64,000 nt of DNA, taken from contig NZ_JNYY01000021.1 in NCBI RefSeq assembly GCF_000716785.1, positions 1-64,000 of the forward strand, in the 5' to 3' direction. The DNA is from Amycolatopsis vancoresmycina. Its GTDB lineage: Bacteria > Actinomycetota > Actinomycetes > Mycobacteriales > Pseudonocardiaceae. Each line of letters opens with the position of its first letter. Within the stretch, counting starts at the first letter, position 1. The notes under the pieces are model-generated. The model was not told where the DNA came from. It ran no database searches and was given only the letters and a program-made list of their open reading frames with translations. The translations under genes were made by a program, and so were the position numbers. Below are positions 44,569-53,227 of this stretch, piece after piece.

Positions 44569-45500
44569 GCATTTCCGTCCTGCGCACCGCCGACAAGTGG
44601 TGGGTGGCCACCCCGGCCGGGGCGGCCGAGGTCGTCACCCGTGCCACGACCACCGCCCAGCTGCTCGCCGACCGCCCGGCCCTCGACGCCGCGGCGGCGA
44701 GCGGGCGCACGGTCGGCGTGGAAACCCTCGAGCTCGTCTCGCCGGTCACCGCCCCGTGCCGGGTCGTGGCCCAGATGACCAACTTCGCCTCGCACGTCGA
44801 GGACACCGGCGGGAACCCGGACACCGTGCCGCTGACGTTCTTCCGCAAGTCGTCCGGCTCGATCAGCGGTCCGCACGACGACGTGGTGCGGCCCGCCCAC
44901 GTGCGGCTCCTGGACTACGAAGTCGAGATCGGCCTGGTCATCGGCACCGAGATCCCGGTCGGCACGGAGATCGGCGACGACCTCGCGGAGTACGTCGCGG
45001 GCCTCGTGGTGACCGACGACGTCTCCGCGCGGGACATCCAGCTGCCCCAGACCCAGTTCTACGAAGCCAAGTCGTACCCGACGTTCACCCCCACCGGGCC
45101 CGCGCTGGTCCTGCTCGACGCCGACGAGCTCAAGCGGTTCACCGACCTGCGGCTGCGGCTGCGGGTCAACGGCGAAACCCGCCAGGACCGGACGGTCGCC
45201 GACATGATCCACCGCCCCGCCGCCGCCCTCCGCGCCCTCGCGCGCTTCCAGCGGCTCGACCCGGGCGACCTCGTCCTGACCGGCACCCCGGTCGGCACGG
45301 CGTTGTCCGCTCCGCCGAAGCCCCTGGAAATCATCGGCTCCCTCCTGCCACCGGCGCTCAAGTGGAAGCTGTTCTTCCGTGGCCAGCAACGGAATCCGCG
45401 GTACCTCCAGGACGGCGACGTCATCGAGGCCGGCGTGGCCACCGACGACGGCGCGATCGACCTGGGCACCCAGCGCACGGTCGTGAGGCACGCGCGATGA
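44565..45500 (+). CDS. fumarylacetoacetate hydrolase-family protein
   Basis: A 311-residue FAH-superfamily enzyme. Metal-binding acidic residues lie in DYEVEIGLVIG and VVTDDVSARD, with the C-terminal GDLVLTGTPVGT motif. Members act as hydratases, hydrolases or decarboxylases on meta-cleavage products. In this operon it likely processes the ring-opened product of the dioxygenase before or after CoA activation. It overlaps both neighbours by 4 bp (ATGA), which ties it to the pathway. Confidence 0.92.
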   Translation: MSISVLRTADKWWVATPAGAAEVVTRATTTAQLLADRPALDAAAASGRTVGVETLELVSPVTAPCRVVAQMTNFASHVEDTGGNPDTVPLTFFRKSSGSISGPHDDVVRPAHVRLLDYEVEIGLVIGTEIPVGTEIGDDLAEYVAGLVVTDDVSARDIQLPQTQFYEAKSYPTFTPTGPALVLLDADELKRFTDLRLRLRVNGETRQDRTVADMIHRPAAALRALARFQRLDPGDLVLTGTPVGTALSAPPKPLEIIGSLLPPALKWKLFFRGQQRNPRYLQDGDVIEAGVATDDGAIDLGTQRTVVRHAR

Positions 45501-47386
45501 CCGGAAACCCGCTCTGGCCGGAGTACTCCGCGCCCGCCGACGTCGCCGCGATCGAAGCCGTGCCGCTGGCGGCACGCGGCCTCCCCGCCTCCACCTACGC
45601 CCTCGTGACGCGCGCCGCCACCACCTGGCCGGACCGCACCGCGATCACCGTGCTGCCGGAAGCCGCGCGCTGGCGCGAACCCGAGCGGCGCACCTTCGCC
45701 GAACTGCTCGGCGACGTCCACCGCTACGCGAACCTGTTGCACGGACTCGGTGTCCGACGGCGGGACGCGGTCGCGCTCCTGTCGCCCAACACCGCCGAGC
45801 TGGTGCCCACGATCCTGGCCGCGCAGCTCGCCGGGATCGCGGCGCCCCTCAACGGCGGCCTTTCGCGCCGGCACCTCGCCGAGCTCCTCCGCCGGTCCGG
45901 CGCGCGGGTGCTCGTCACCGCCGGTCCCGAGCTGGCCCCGGCCGTGTGGGAGACCGCGCAGGCCCTCGCCCGGGACGGGCTCGTGGACGCCCTCCTGGTC
46001 CTCCGGCCCACCGGCGCCGCCGGCCCGGCCCCGGACCTGCCGAGCCTGCCCGGGGTCCACGTCGGATACCTCGGCGAGCTGGCGGCCGGGCAGGACTCGA
46101 CGGCCTTCCTCGGTGAACCGCCCCGCCCGGAGGACCTGGCGGCGTTCTTCCCGACCGGCGGCACCACCGGCGCGCCGAAACTGGCCGCGCACACCCACGC
46201 CGTCGAAGTCACCGACGCCTGGATGCTGGGCGCCAACTCGCTGCTCGACGAGCACGCCACCCTCTTCGCCGCGCTGCCGCTGTTCCACGTCAACGCGCTG
46301 GTCGTCACCCTGCTCACACCGCTGTTCAAGGGACAGCCGACGGTGTGGGCCGGGCCGCTGGGCTACCGCGACGTCCCGCTCTACGGCGAGTTCTGGAAGA
46401 TCGTCGAACACCACCGGATCGCCACGATGAGCGCCGTCCCCACGGTTTACGCCGTGCTCGCGCAGTGCCCGGTCGACGCGGACATCAGCAGCTTGCGCTT
46501 CGCCATGGTCGGGGCCGCGCCCCTGCCCGCCGCCGTCCGCGAAAGCTTCCAGTCCCACACCGGCGTCACGCTCGTCGAAGGCTACGGCCTGACCGAAGCG
46601 ACCTGTGCCAGCGCACGCAGCTTCCCCGGCGCGCCCCGGCCCGGCTCGGTCGGCCAGCGGTTGCCTTACCAGCGCCTGAAAACCGTGCGCGTCCGCGAAA
46701 ACGGCACCTGGGAGGACCTTCCACCCGGCCACACCGGCGTGCTCGCGATCAGCGGTCCGACGGTGTTCCCCGGCTACGTCACCGGGCAGGACGAACACGG
46801 CCACGTCCTCGACGGCCTCGGCAAGCTCGTCGACGGCTGGCTGGACACCGGCGACCTCGGCCGCATCGACGCCGACGGGTTCGTCCACCTCGCCGGCCGC
46901 GCCAAGGACCTCATCATCCGCGGTGGCCACAACATCGACCCCGCGCTCGTCGAGGACGCCCTGCTCGCCCACCCCGCGGTCACCGCCGCCGGCGCGGTGG
47001 GCCGGCCGGACGCCCACGCCGGCGAGGTCCCCGTCGCCTACGTGACGCTCGCTCCCGGCTCCGCGGTCACCGAGCAGGAGCTGGCCGGCTGGGCACGCGA
47101 GCAGGCTCCCGAGCCCGCGGCCGCGCCGAAGACCGTCACGGTGCTCGACGCCCTGCCGCTCACCGACCTCGGCAAGCCGTACAAGCCCGCGCTGCGCGCC
47201 GACGCCACCCGCCGCGAGCTCACCGAAGCGCTGGCCGGGCTGCCCGGCGTGATCGACGTCGGCGCCGAGGTCGAGGACGGCTCGGTCGTCGCGGTGGTTC
47301 GGACTTCGGGCGACGCCGACGAGCCGGCGGTCAAGGCGGTCCTCGGCCGCTACGCGATCGGCTGGCGACTGGCCGGTGCCTCGTGA
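45497..47386 (+). CDS. acyl-CoA synthetase (AMP-forming)
   Basis: A 629-residue ANL-superfamily ligase. The P-loop FFPTGGTTGAPKLA is at about 215-228, GYGLTEATC (A5) at about 363, DTGDLGRID (A7) at about 451, KDLIIRGGHNIDP (A8) at about 473, and the C-terminal catalytic Lys lies in DLGKPYKPALR. A C-terminal extension of about 60 residues follows. It activates a carboxylic acid, probably an aromatic acid or a ring-cleavage fragment, to its CoA ester. ATG 45497 overlaps the FAH stop by 4 bp and its own stop overlaps the hydroxylase GTG. Confidence 0.92.
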   Translation: MTGNPLWPEYSAPADVAAIEAVPLAARGLPASTYALVTRAATTWPDRTAITVLPEAARWREPERRTFAELLGDVHRYANLLHGLGVRRRDAVALLSPNTAELVPTILAAQLAGIAAPLNGGLSRRHLAELLRRSGARVLVTAGPELAPAVWETAQALARDGLVDALLVLRPTGAAGPAPDLPSLPGVHVGYLGELAAGQDSTAFLGEPPRPEDLAAFFPTGGTTGAPKLAAHTHAVEVTDAWMLGANSLLDEHATLFAALPLFHVNALVVTLLTPLFKGQPTVWAGPLGYRDVPLYGEFWKIVEHHRIATMSAVPTVYAVLAQCPVDADISSLRFAMVGAAPLPAAVRESFQSHTGVTLVEGYGLTEATCASARSFPGAPRPGSVGQRLPYQRLKTVRVRENGTWEDLPPGHTGVLAISGPTVFPGYVTGQDEHGHVLDGLGKLVDGWLDTGDLGRIDADGFVHLAGRAKDLIIRGGHNIDPALVEDALLAHPAVTAAGAVGRPDAHAGEVPVAYVTLAPGSAVTEQELAGWAREQAPEPAAAPKTVTVLDALPLTDLGKPYKPALRADATRRELTEALAGLPGVIDVGAEVEDGSVVAVVRTSGDADEPAVKAVLGRYAIGWRLAGAS

Positions 47387-48951
47387 CCGACGTGCCCGTG
47401 GTGATCATCGGTGCGGGCCCGACCGGCCTCACCGCCGCCGCCCTGCTGGCCCAGCACGGCGTCGAGTCCCTCGTCCTCGACCGGTGGGAGACCATCTGCC
47501 CCCAGCCCCGCGCGGTCCACCTCGACGACGAGATCTGCCGCATCCTCGGCCGGCTCGGTCTCTTCGCGGAGTTCTCGGCGATTTCCCGGCCCGGCAACGG
47601 ACTGCGGCTCGTGGACCGGGAACTGCACGTGCTCGCGGAGTTCCGGCGCGACGCGGCGCACGGCAGGCACGGCTACCCCGAGGCCAGCATGTTCGACCAG
47701 CCCGAGCTGGAAGCGCTCCTGCGGTCGGGGCTCCGGCGCCACCGCGCGGCCACCCTGCGCGGCGGCGCGGAGGTCACGTCACTCGCCCCGGAGGCGGGCG
47801 GGGTGCGGGTCGCGTTCACCGAGTCCGGCCGGCCGGAATCCGTGCGCGCGCAGTACGTCCTCGGCTGCGACGGGGCGAACGGCTCGACCCGGACGTCGAT
47901 CGGCGCCGTCCGGCGCGACCTCGGGTTCACCCAGCGCTGGCTGGTCGCCGACATCCGCACCGACGCGGAACTCGGCGCCTGGGACGGGGTGCACCAGGTC
48001 TCCGACCCGGCCCGCGCCGCCACCTACATGCGCGTCGGCGAGGACCGCTACCGCTGGGAATTCCAGCTGGCCGACGGCGAAACGGCCGACGGCTACCGCG
48101 AACCGGCCGCGCTGCTCCCGTTGCTGAAGCCGTGGACCGGAGAGACTCCGGCCGATCGCCTGGATGTCGTCCGCGTCGCCGAATACACCTTTCGCGCCCA
48201 GGTCGCGGACCGCTGGCGCGACCGGCGGGTCTTCCTCCTCGGCGACGCCGCCCACCTCACCCCGCCGTTCATCGGCCAGGGCATGGGCGCCGGGATGCGC
48301 GACGCGATGAACCTCGCCTGGAAGCTCGCCGGCGTGCTCGACGGGACGCTGCCCGAATCCGTCCTCGGCAGCTACGAGACGGAACGCAAACCCCACGTCA
48401 CCACCATGATCCGGCTCGCGAAGCTGATGGGCACCGCGATGACCGAAGGGGGCGAATTCGGCAGCCTCCTCCGCCGCGTCGCCGCACCCCGCCTGCACCT
48501 CGTGCCCGGCCTGCGCAAGCGCGTGCTCAGCACCGAAACCCCGGCGCTCCACCGCTCCCCGCTGGTGGTGCGCCCGCGCCTGCGGCCGTCGCTGGCCGGC
48601 CGGCAGTGTCCCAACGCCCCGGTCGGCGGCGGCCGTCGCCTCGACGACGTGACGGCCGGCCGGTTCGCCTTCGTCAGCACCACCGAGCCGTCGCCCGCGC
48701 AGCGCGCGGAAATCGAACACCGCGGCGCCGTGCTCGTGGTGGCCCGGCCGGGGAGCCCGCTGCACGACTGGCTGCGCCGCGGCTTCGCCCGCGCGGCCGT
48801 CGTCCGTCCCGACGCGACGGTCCACCGCGCCGGCCGCGACCTGGCCGCCCTCTGCGCGGCGATCCCTCCGTACCGCGTCAGGGAAATCCCGCGGGCGCCC
48901 GTGGCGCCAGCATCAGCGCATACGTCGGCGCCGCCGCGGCCATCGTCGTGA
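47383..48951 (+). CDS. FAD-dependent aromatic hydroxylase (MhpA/PheA-like)
   Basis: A 522-residue class A flavoprotein monooxygenase. The Rossmann motif GAGPTGL is at 10-16, the DG motif at GCDGANGSTR, and the GD motif at LLGDAAHLTPPFIGQGMGAG. The C-terminal thioredoxin-like domain fits 3-(3-hydroxyphenyl)propionate hydroxylase relatives. It probably makes the catechol that the dioxygenase cleaves. The start is GTG 47383, in a GTGA overlap with the ligase. The last 74 bp overlap the 3' end of the convergent protease gene, so one of the two C-termini may be an extension. Confidence 0.92.
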   Translation: MTDVPVVIIGAGPTGLTAAALLAQHGVESLVLDRWETICPQPRAVHLDDEICRILGRLGLFAEFSAISRPGNGLRLVDRELHVLAEFRRDAAHGRHGYPEASMFDQPELEALLRSGLRRHRAATLRGGAEVTSLAPEAGGVRVAFTESGRPESVRAQYVLGCDGANGSTRTSIGAVRRDLGFTQRWLVADIRTDAELGAWDGVHQVSDPARAATYMRVGEDRYRWEFQLADGETADGYREPAALLPLLKPWTGETPADRLDVVRVAEYTFRAQVADRWRDRRVFLLGDAAHLTPPFIGQGMGAGMRDAMNLAWKLAGVLDGTLPESVLGSYETERKPHVTTMIRLAKLMGTAMTEGGEFGSLLRRVAAPRLHLVPGLRKRVLSTETPALHRSPLVVRPRLRPSLAGRQCPNAPVGGGRRLDDVTAGRFAFVSTTEPSPAQRAEIEHRGAVLVVARPGSPLHDWLRRGFARAAVVRPDATVHRAGRDLAALCAAIPPYRVREIPRAPVAPASAHTSAPPRPSS

Positions 48952-50470
48952 TGACCCGGACGTCGCGGAACGGCGTTCCCGTCAGCTCGCCGACCGAACG
49001 GCGCACGGCGATCAGGAGCAGTTCCTTCAGCAACGGGATCGTCGAGGCCGCCGCGCGTTCCGGTGCCGTCGTCTGGGCCAGCAGGAACGCGTTCGTGGCC
49101 GCCGCCGACGCGAACTGGGTGTCCACCGTCTGCGTCGCGAGCGACAGCAGGCGGACCAGGCCCTCCGACAGGGCGACGTCCACCGCGGTCACCGGTGCGG
49201 CCGACGGGGTGGCCGCGGCGGCGCTCAGGCCCGGCCGGGTGTGCACGGTCAGCCCTTGGACCAGCGACCAGTAGGGCATGCAGGCCGAGAAGGTCGCGGC
49301 CGTGCCCGGGCCGAATTCGCCGGCCAGTGCCGCGCCGGTCCAGTCCGCCGGGTGCAGGTGGAGCCGCACCCACAGCGTGTGCAGGTTGAGACCCATGTTC
49401 CAGGCGGCCCGCGCCGCCTCGGACGCCTGCCGCGCCGCCTGTTCGGTGGTCGTCAACGGCGGCGCCGTGTGGGTGTGCCCGCCGAGGGTGACCGACGAGC
49501 CGGCCGGGACGAAGACCGTGTGGAGGAACGAGTTCGGCAGCCCGCGCACCCGCCGGGGCACGACCTCGTAGTGCGCGGCGTTGCCGAGCTTGTCGACGGC
49601 CCGCAGGCTCACGAACGACGGCGACGCCGGGTAGCCGCGGTCGTCGACCACACCGAAGTTCCCGGCGTGCATCGCCTCGTGGATGATCAGCACCACGTTC
49701 TCGTCGTTCGCCGGGTGGTCGATCGCGCCGGGCATGAGGGAGATCCGGTTCGCGTCGGTCAGCCCGCCCACGCCCGCTTCGGCGCTGTAGCCGGACCGGT
49801 CGGTGACGATCCGGTGGTGCGTGTGCAGGTAGTTCATCCGGTCGCGGGCCGCCCGGTAGCGGGCCTTGGCCGTCGCGACGTTCGGTGGCCCGAACACCTG
49901 GCGCAGGTCGCCGTCGTGCGCACCGCCGATCACGGTGTTGATCAACGCGGTGGCGTTGGTGACGAGCGCGGCGATGTTGGCGGCGTCCGCGACACCCAGT
50001 GCCCCCGGCCGGACGCCGATGTTGATCAACGCCGGGTCGCCGAGCACGAGACCGGGGGCCTGCGCGCGGATCGCCTCGGCGAGCAGCCGCGCCCGATCCG
50101 GTGCAGGCAAGGCGTTGTACGCCGCCGGCGAGCCGGCGAGGGTGTGCGCCCGGGTCAGCACCGCGGCGCGGTCCGCCGGGGCGAGCTCGGTGAGCGCCCG
50201 CTCGTTGACCCGCTCGAGGCCGGCCGTGTGCTGGGCGCGGTCGGTCGCGCCGACCGACGTCAGCGGCCCGGTCTGCGCACCGGTCGGCACGCGGCGGCGT
50301 TGCACGGCAACGGGATGCGCCTGGACGCGCCCGGACAGCAGCGCGCCGATCGCCCGGTTGCCCGCCGTCCGCTGCATGGTCAGCAAGGACAAGGGCCTGG
50401 TTTCGGAGGTGGCTTCGGCTCGGGCAGCGTGCGGTCGGCGTGGCGCGGCGGCTTCTTCGCGGTGGATCAT
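48878..50470 (-). CDS. putative HEAMH zinc metallopeptidase with eCIS-type N-terminal motif
   Basis: A 530-residue protein without signal peptide. The N-terminus carries LTMQRTAGNRAIGALL (about 30-45), the QRxAGNxAVxxLL-type motif that, from memory, marks actinobacterial proteins linked to extracellular contractile injection systems. The centre has VLIIHEAMHAG, so HEAMH at 264-268 is a zincin motif, followed by a possible third ligand near the HYEV strand. The C-terminal part is helical and Ala-rich. ATG 50470 overlaps the ankyrin stop by 4 bp. A secreted or injected protease effector is a plausible inference; no injection structural genes are in the window. Confidence 0.75.
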   Translation of the reverse strand: MIHREEAAAPRRPHAARAEATSETRPLSLLTMQRTAGNRAIGALLSGRVQAHPVAVQRRRVPTGAQTGPLTSVGATDRAQHTAGLERVNERALTELAPADRAAVLTRAHTLAGSPAAYNALPAPDRARLLAEAIRAQAPGLVLGDPALINIGVRPGALGVADAANIAALVTNATALINTVIGGAHDGDLRQVFGPPNVATAKARYRAARDRMNYLHTHHRIVTDRSGYSAEAGVGGLTDANRISLMPGAIDHPANDENVVLIIHEAMHAGNFGVVDDRGYPASPSFVSLRAVDKLGNAAHYEVVPRRVRGLPNSFLHTVFVPAGSSVTLGGHTHTAPPLTTTEQAARQASEAARAAWNMGLNLHTLWVRLHLHPADWTGAALAGEFGPGTAATFSACMPYWSLVQGLTVHTRPGLSAAAATPSAAPVTAVDVALSEGLVRLLSLATQTVDTQFASAAATNAFLLAQTTAPERAAASTIPLLKELLLIAVRRSVGELTGTPFRDVRVITTMAAAAPTYALMLAPRAPAGFP

Positions 50471-51363
50471 GGTGCACCCGGCGGCGGATCGGCGATGGGG
50501 GGCACCGGGTTCGGCTCGGGCAGGTCGTCCACCGGCGGTGGTGGTGGCGGCGCGTCGACCGGGGCGTCCGGATCGGCCCTCCGCAGCACGTCGACGACGG
50601 CGGTGTGGCCGCGCAGCGCGGCGTCCATCACGGCCGTGCGGCCCAGATCGTCCACAAGGGACGGATCGGTGCCCGGCCGGGACACCAGGAGTTCGACGGT
50701 GGAGCCGAGCCCGAGCCGGGCGGCGTGGTGCAGGGCGGTGGCGCCTTCGGCGTCGGCGTGGTTGACGTCGACCCCGTCGAACGCGAGCAGGCCGCGCACG
50801 AGGTCGTCCCGCCCGGCGACGACCGCGGTGGTCAGCGCCGTCCAGCCCGTGTCCCGGTTGACCGCGTTCGGGTCCGCACCGGCCCGCAGCAGGACCGACG
50901 CCGCTTCGAGGTGCCCGTGGACCGCCGCGGCGAAGAACGGCGTCGTCCCGTTCGCCGCCACCGGGTCGGCCGGCATCCGGCCGGCCAGCCAGCCGAGCAC
51001 CGCGGGATCCGCGCGGCCGGCGGCGACCTCGTGCAGGATCGTGTACCCGTCCGCGTCGGCGTGCGCGAGGTCCGCTCCCGGCGCGACGAGGAACTCCCGG
51101 ATGACCGGCAGCGGGGCGTCCTGCGCCCACTCCCAGTAGCCGTGGTCCGGGAGCCCGCGGGCGGCCGAGATGCCGGGCGCCGCGAGCACGGCCCGGAGCA
51201 GCTCGACGTCACCGAGGCGCAGCACCTCGTCCAACAGCGTCCGCGCGCCCGCCACCGTGTCGACGGCGATGTCGCCGAGATCGACCCCCTGCTCGGCCAG
51301 TCCGGCGATGGCGGCGCCGTCACGCGCGGCGAGTGCCCTGCCGATCCGCTCGTCCGTGCGCAT
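50467..51363 (-). CDS. ankyrin-repeat protein
   Basis: A 298-residue protein with five or six ankyrin units (for example GTTPFFAAAVHGHLEAASVL and GATALHHAARLG) over about 80-260, then a Pro-rich tail. ATG 51363 was chosen because GGAGG lies six bases upstream; GTG 51369 would leave no spacing. Translational coupling to the HEAMH protease suggests partnership, for example as a chaperone, inhibitor or immunity factor; ankyrin proteins do serve as immunity proteins in some toxin loci. Function is inferred from context only. Confidence 0.88.
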   Translation of the reverse strand: MRTDERIGRALAARDGAAIAGLAEQGVDLGDIAVDTVAGARTLLDEVLRLGDVELLRAVLAAPGISAARGLPDHGYWEWAQDAPLPVIREFLVAPGADLAHADADGYTILHEVAAGRADPAVLGWLAGRMPADPVAANGTTPFFAAAVHGHLEAASVLLRAGADPNAVNRDTGWTALTTAVVAGRDDLVRGLLAFDGVDVNHADAEGATALHHAARLGLGSTVELLVSRPGTDPSLVDDLGRTAVMDAALRGHTAVVDVLRRADPDAPVDAPPPPPPVDDLPEPNPVPPIADPPPGAP

Positions 51364-51448
51364 GGCCACCCTCCGCCCCCATGATGAATCGGGACGAACC
51401 GGTGCACAACGTCCGGACGGGCAGCGATTCCCGCCTCCGGCCGGCGAG

Positions 51449-52663
51449 TCAGTCCAGCGCGGCCGCCTTGCGCAGCAGGACCGAACGTTCCTGCTCGTTC
51501 CCGCACAGCCGGGCCGCCAGCTCCAGCTCCGCCCGCGCCTCCCCGGCCCGGCCGAGCCGGGACAACAGCTCGCCGCGCACCGTCGGGACCAGGTGCGAAC
51601 CCGGCAGCCGATCCGACGCGACCAGCTCGTCCACGATCCGCAGCGCCGCCCCCGGGCCCGACGCCATCGCCACCGCGACCGCGCGGTTGAGCTCGACCAC
51701 CGGGGAGGGCGCCACCCGGCCCAAAGCCTCGTACAGCACCACGATCCAGTCCCAGTCCGTCTCCCCGGCCGACGGCGCCGACGCGTGGACCGCCGCGATC
51801 GCCGCCTGGAGGCCGTAGGGGCCGAGACCCCGTGGGGCCGCCTTGGCCAGGGCCGCCAGGCCGCGGTGGATCGCCGGCACGTCCCAGCGGCGCCGGTCCT
51901 GGTCCTCGAGCAGGACCGGGGTGCCGTCCGGGGCCGTCCGGGCCGGGAACCGGGCCGCCGTCAGCTCGCACAGGGCCAAGAGGCCGTGGACCTCCGGCTC
52001 GTCCGGCTGCAGCGCCGCCAGGGTCCGGGCCAGCCGGATCGCCTCGTACGCCACTTCGGGACGGACCAGCCGGTCGCCTGCCGTGGCCGTCGCGCCCTCC
52101 GTGAAGATCACGTAGAGCACGCTCAGCACGCCGCCCAGCCGCTCGCGGCGCTCGGCCGCCGAGGGCAGCTCGAACGGGACCCCGGCCGCCGCGATGGTCT
52201 TCTTGCCGCGGGTGATGCGGGCCTGGACGGTCGGCACCGGCACCAGGAACGCCCGGGCGATCTCCGCGCTCGACAGGCCCGCGACCACGCGCAGGGTGAG
52301 CGCCACCCGGGACTCCGGCGAGAGCACCGGGTGGCAGCTGACGAACATCAGCGCCAGCACGTCGTCGTCGATCCGGTCGGGGTCGACCTCGTCGACGACC
52401 GCCGGCGCGTCGGCCGCCAGCGTGGCGTACCGGTCGCGCAGGGCCGCCCGGCGGCGGATCGCGTCGATCGCGCGCCGCCGGGCGGTGGCCATCAGCCAGC
52501 CGGCCGGATCGGCCGGGGCGGTGCGCGGCCACGACACCAGCGCTTCGGCCACCGCCTCCTGGGCCGCGTCCTCGGCCAGCCCGAAGTCGCCGGTGAACCG
52601 GGTCAGCGCGGCGACGATCCGCGCCGACTCGATCCGCCAGACGGCCGCCACGTCGACGGTCAC
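51449..52663 (-). CDS. ECF42-type RNA polymerase sigma factor
   Basis: A 404-residue ECF sigma factor. Region 2 is at about 10-80 (FGLAEDAAQEAVAEAL, then GWLMATARRRAIDAIRR), region 4 at about 110-170 (LTLRVVAGLSSAEIARAFL), and a 220-residue TPR-like C-terminal extension (LYVIFTEGATAT, then LDWIVVLYE-type repeats) is characteristic of the ECF42 group. Start GTG 52663 overlaps the YCII stop as GTGA. In this group the sigma factor is encoded with DGPF/YCII proteins, which it is known to control; no anti-sigma factor is expected and none is present. Confidence 0.92.
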   Translation of the reverse strand: MTVDVAAVWRIESARIVAALTRFTGDFGLAEDAAQEAVAEALVSWPRTAPADPAGWLMATARRRAIDAIRRRAALRDRYATLAADAPAVVDEVDPDRIDDDVLALMFVSCHPVLSPESRVALTLRVVAGLSSAEIARAFLVPVPTVQARITRGKKTIAAAGVPFELPSAAERRERLGGVLSVLYVIFTEGATATAGDRLVRPEVAYEAIRLARTLAALQPDEPEVHGLLALCELTAARFPARTAPDGTPVLLEDQDRRRWDVPAIHRGLAALAKAAPRGLGPYGLQAAIAAVHASAPSAGETDWDWIVVLYEALGRVAPSPVVELNRAVAVAMASGPGAALRIVDELVASDRLPGSHLVPTVRGELLSRLGRAGEARAELELAARLCGNEQERSVLLRKAAALD

Positions 52664-53022
52664 TGCGGGACCTCGTCGCTGCCCGGCACCCGCCGGACCT
52701 CGACCTTCGCCCCGGGCGCCGCCGGGACGCGCTTGGCCCACTCGACCGCCTCCGCCTTCGAGGCGACGTCGACCAAGAAGTACCCGCCGAACAGCTCCTT
52801 GGTCTCCCCGTACGGCCCGTCCGTGACCACCGGCGTCTCCCCGCTGAAGTCGACCACGACCCCCTGCTGCGGATCGTCCAGCCCTTCGGCCCCGACGTAG
52901 ACGCCCGCCTTCAGCAGGTCCTCGATGAACTGGCGGCTCGTGGCCATCATCTCGTCGATGTTCGCCATCATGGCCGCGTTCGACTCGTCCGTGCCCCGCA
53001 TGATCAGCATGTACTTCGACAC
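52660..53022 (-). CDS. YCII/DGPF-domain protein
   Basis: A 120-residue single-domain protein with MLIMRGT at the start and the diagnostic DGPYGETKELFGGY block in the centre. GTG 53022 has AAGGAG six bases upstream, which decides the start. Such proteins are standard partners and targets of ECF42 sigma factors; their biochemical role is not settled. The gap upstream to 53228 (205 bp) carries promoters in both directions. Confidence 0.92.
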   Translation of the reverse strand: MSKYMLIMRGTDESNAAMMANIDEMMATSRQFIEDLLKAGVYVGAEGLDDPQQGVVVDFSGETPVVTDGPYGETKELFGGYFLVDVASKAEAVEWAKRVPAAPGAKVEVRRVPGSDEVPQ

Positions 53023-53152
53023 CGTGTGCTCCTTCTCCAGTGGGCCTGTGCGCCCCCTGGTCGAACGGCCGGCGCGCGGATCGACACGGCCCCGGAGAAA
53101 ACTTTTCGCACCCCGGCGCCGCGAGCCTAGCGCCGACCCCGGCGAGAACTGC

Positions 53153-53181
53153 TTGAACGAACAACTAGATGCGCGTAGTAG
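53153..53181 (+). promoter_or_regulatory. sigma70-type promoter of the LLM oxidoreductase gene
   Basis: TTGAAC at 53153-53158 and TAGTAG at 53176-53181 are spaced by 17 bp, about 45 bp upstream of the start codon. This is a good vegetative promoter in a very GC-rich genome. Confidence 0.55.
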
Positions 53182-53227
53182 TGGCAGGAGGACCGACAGC
53201 GTCCGTTCACTCTTCAGGGGAGAAGCA

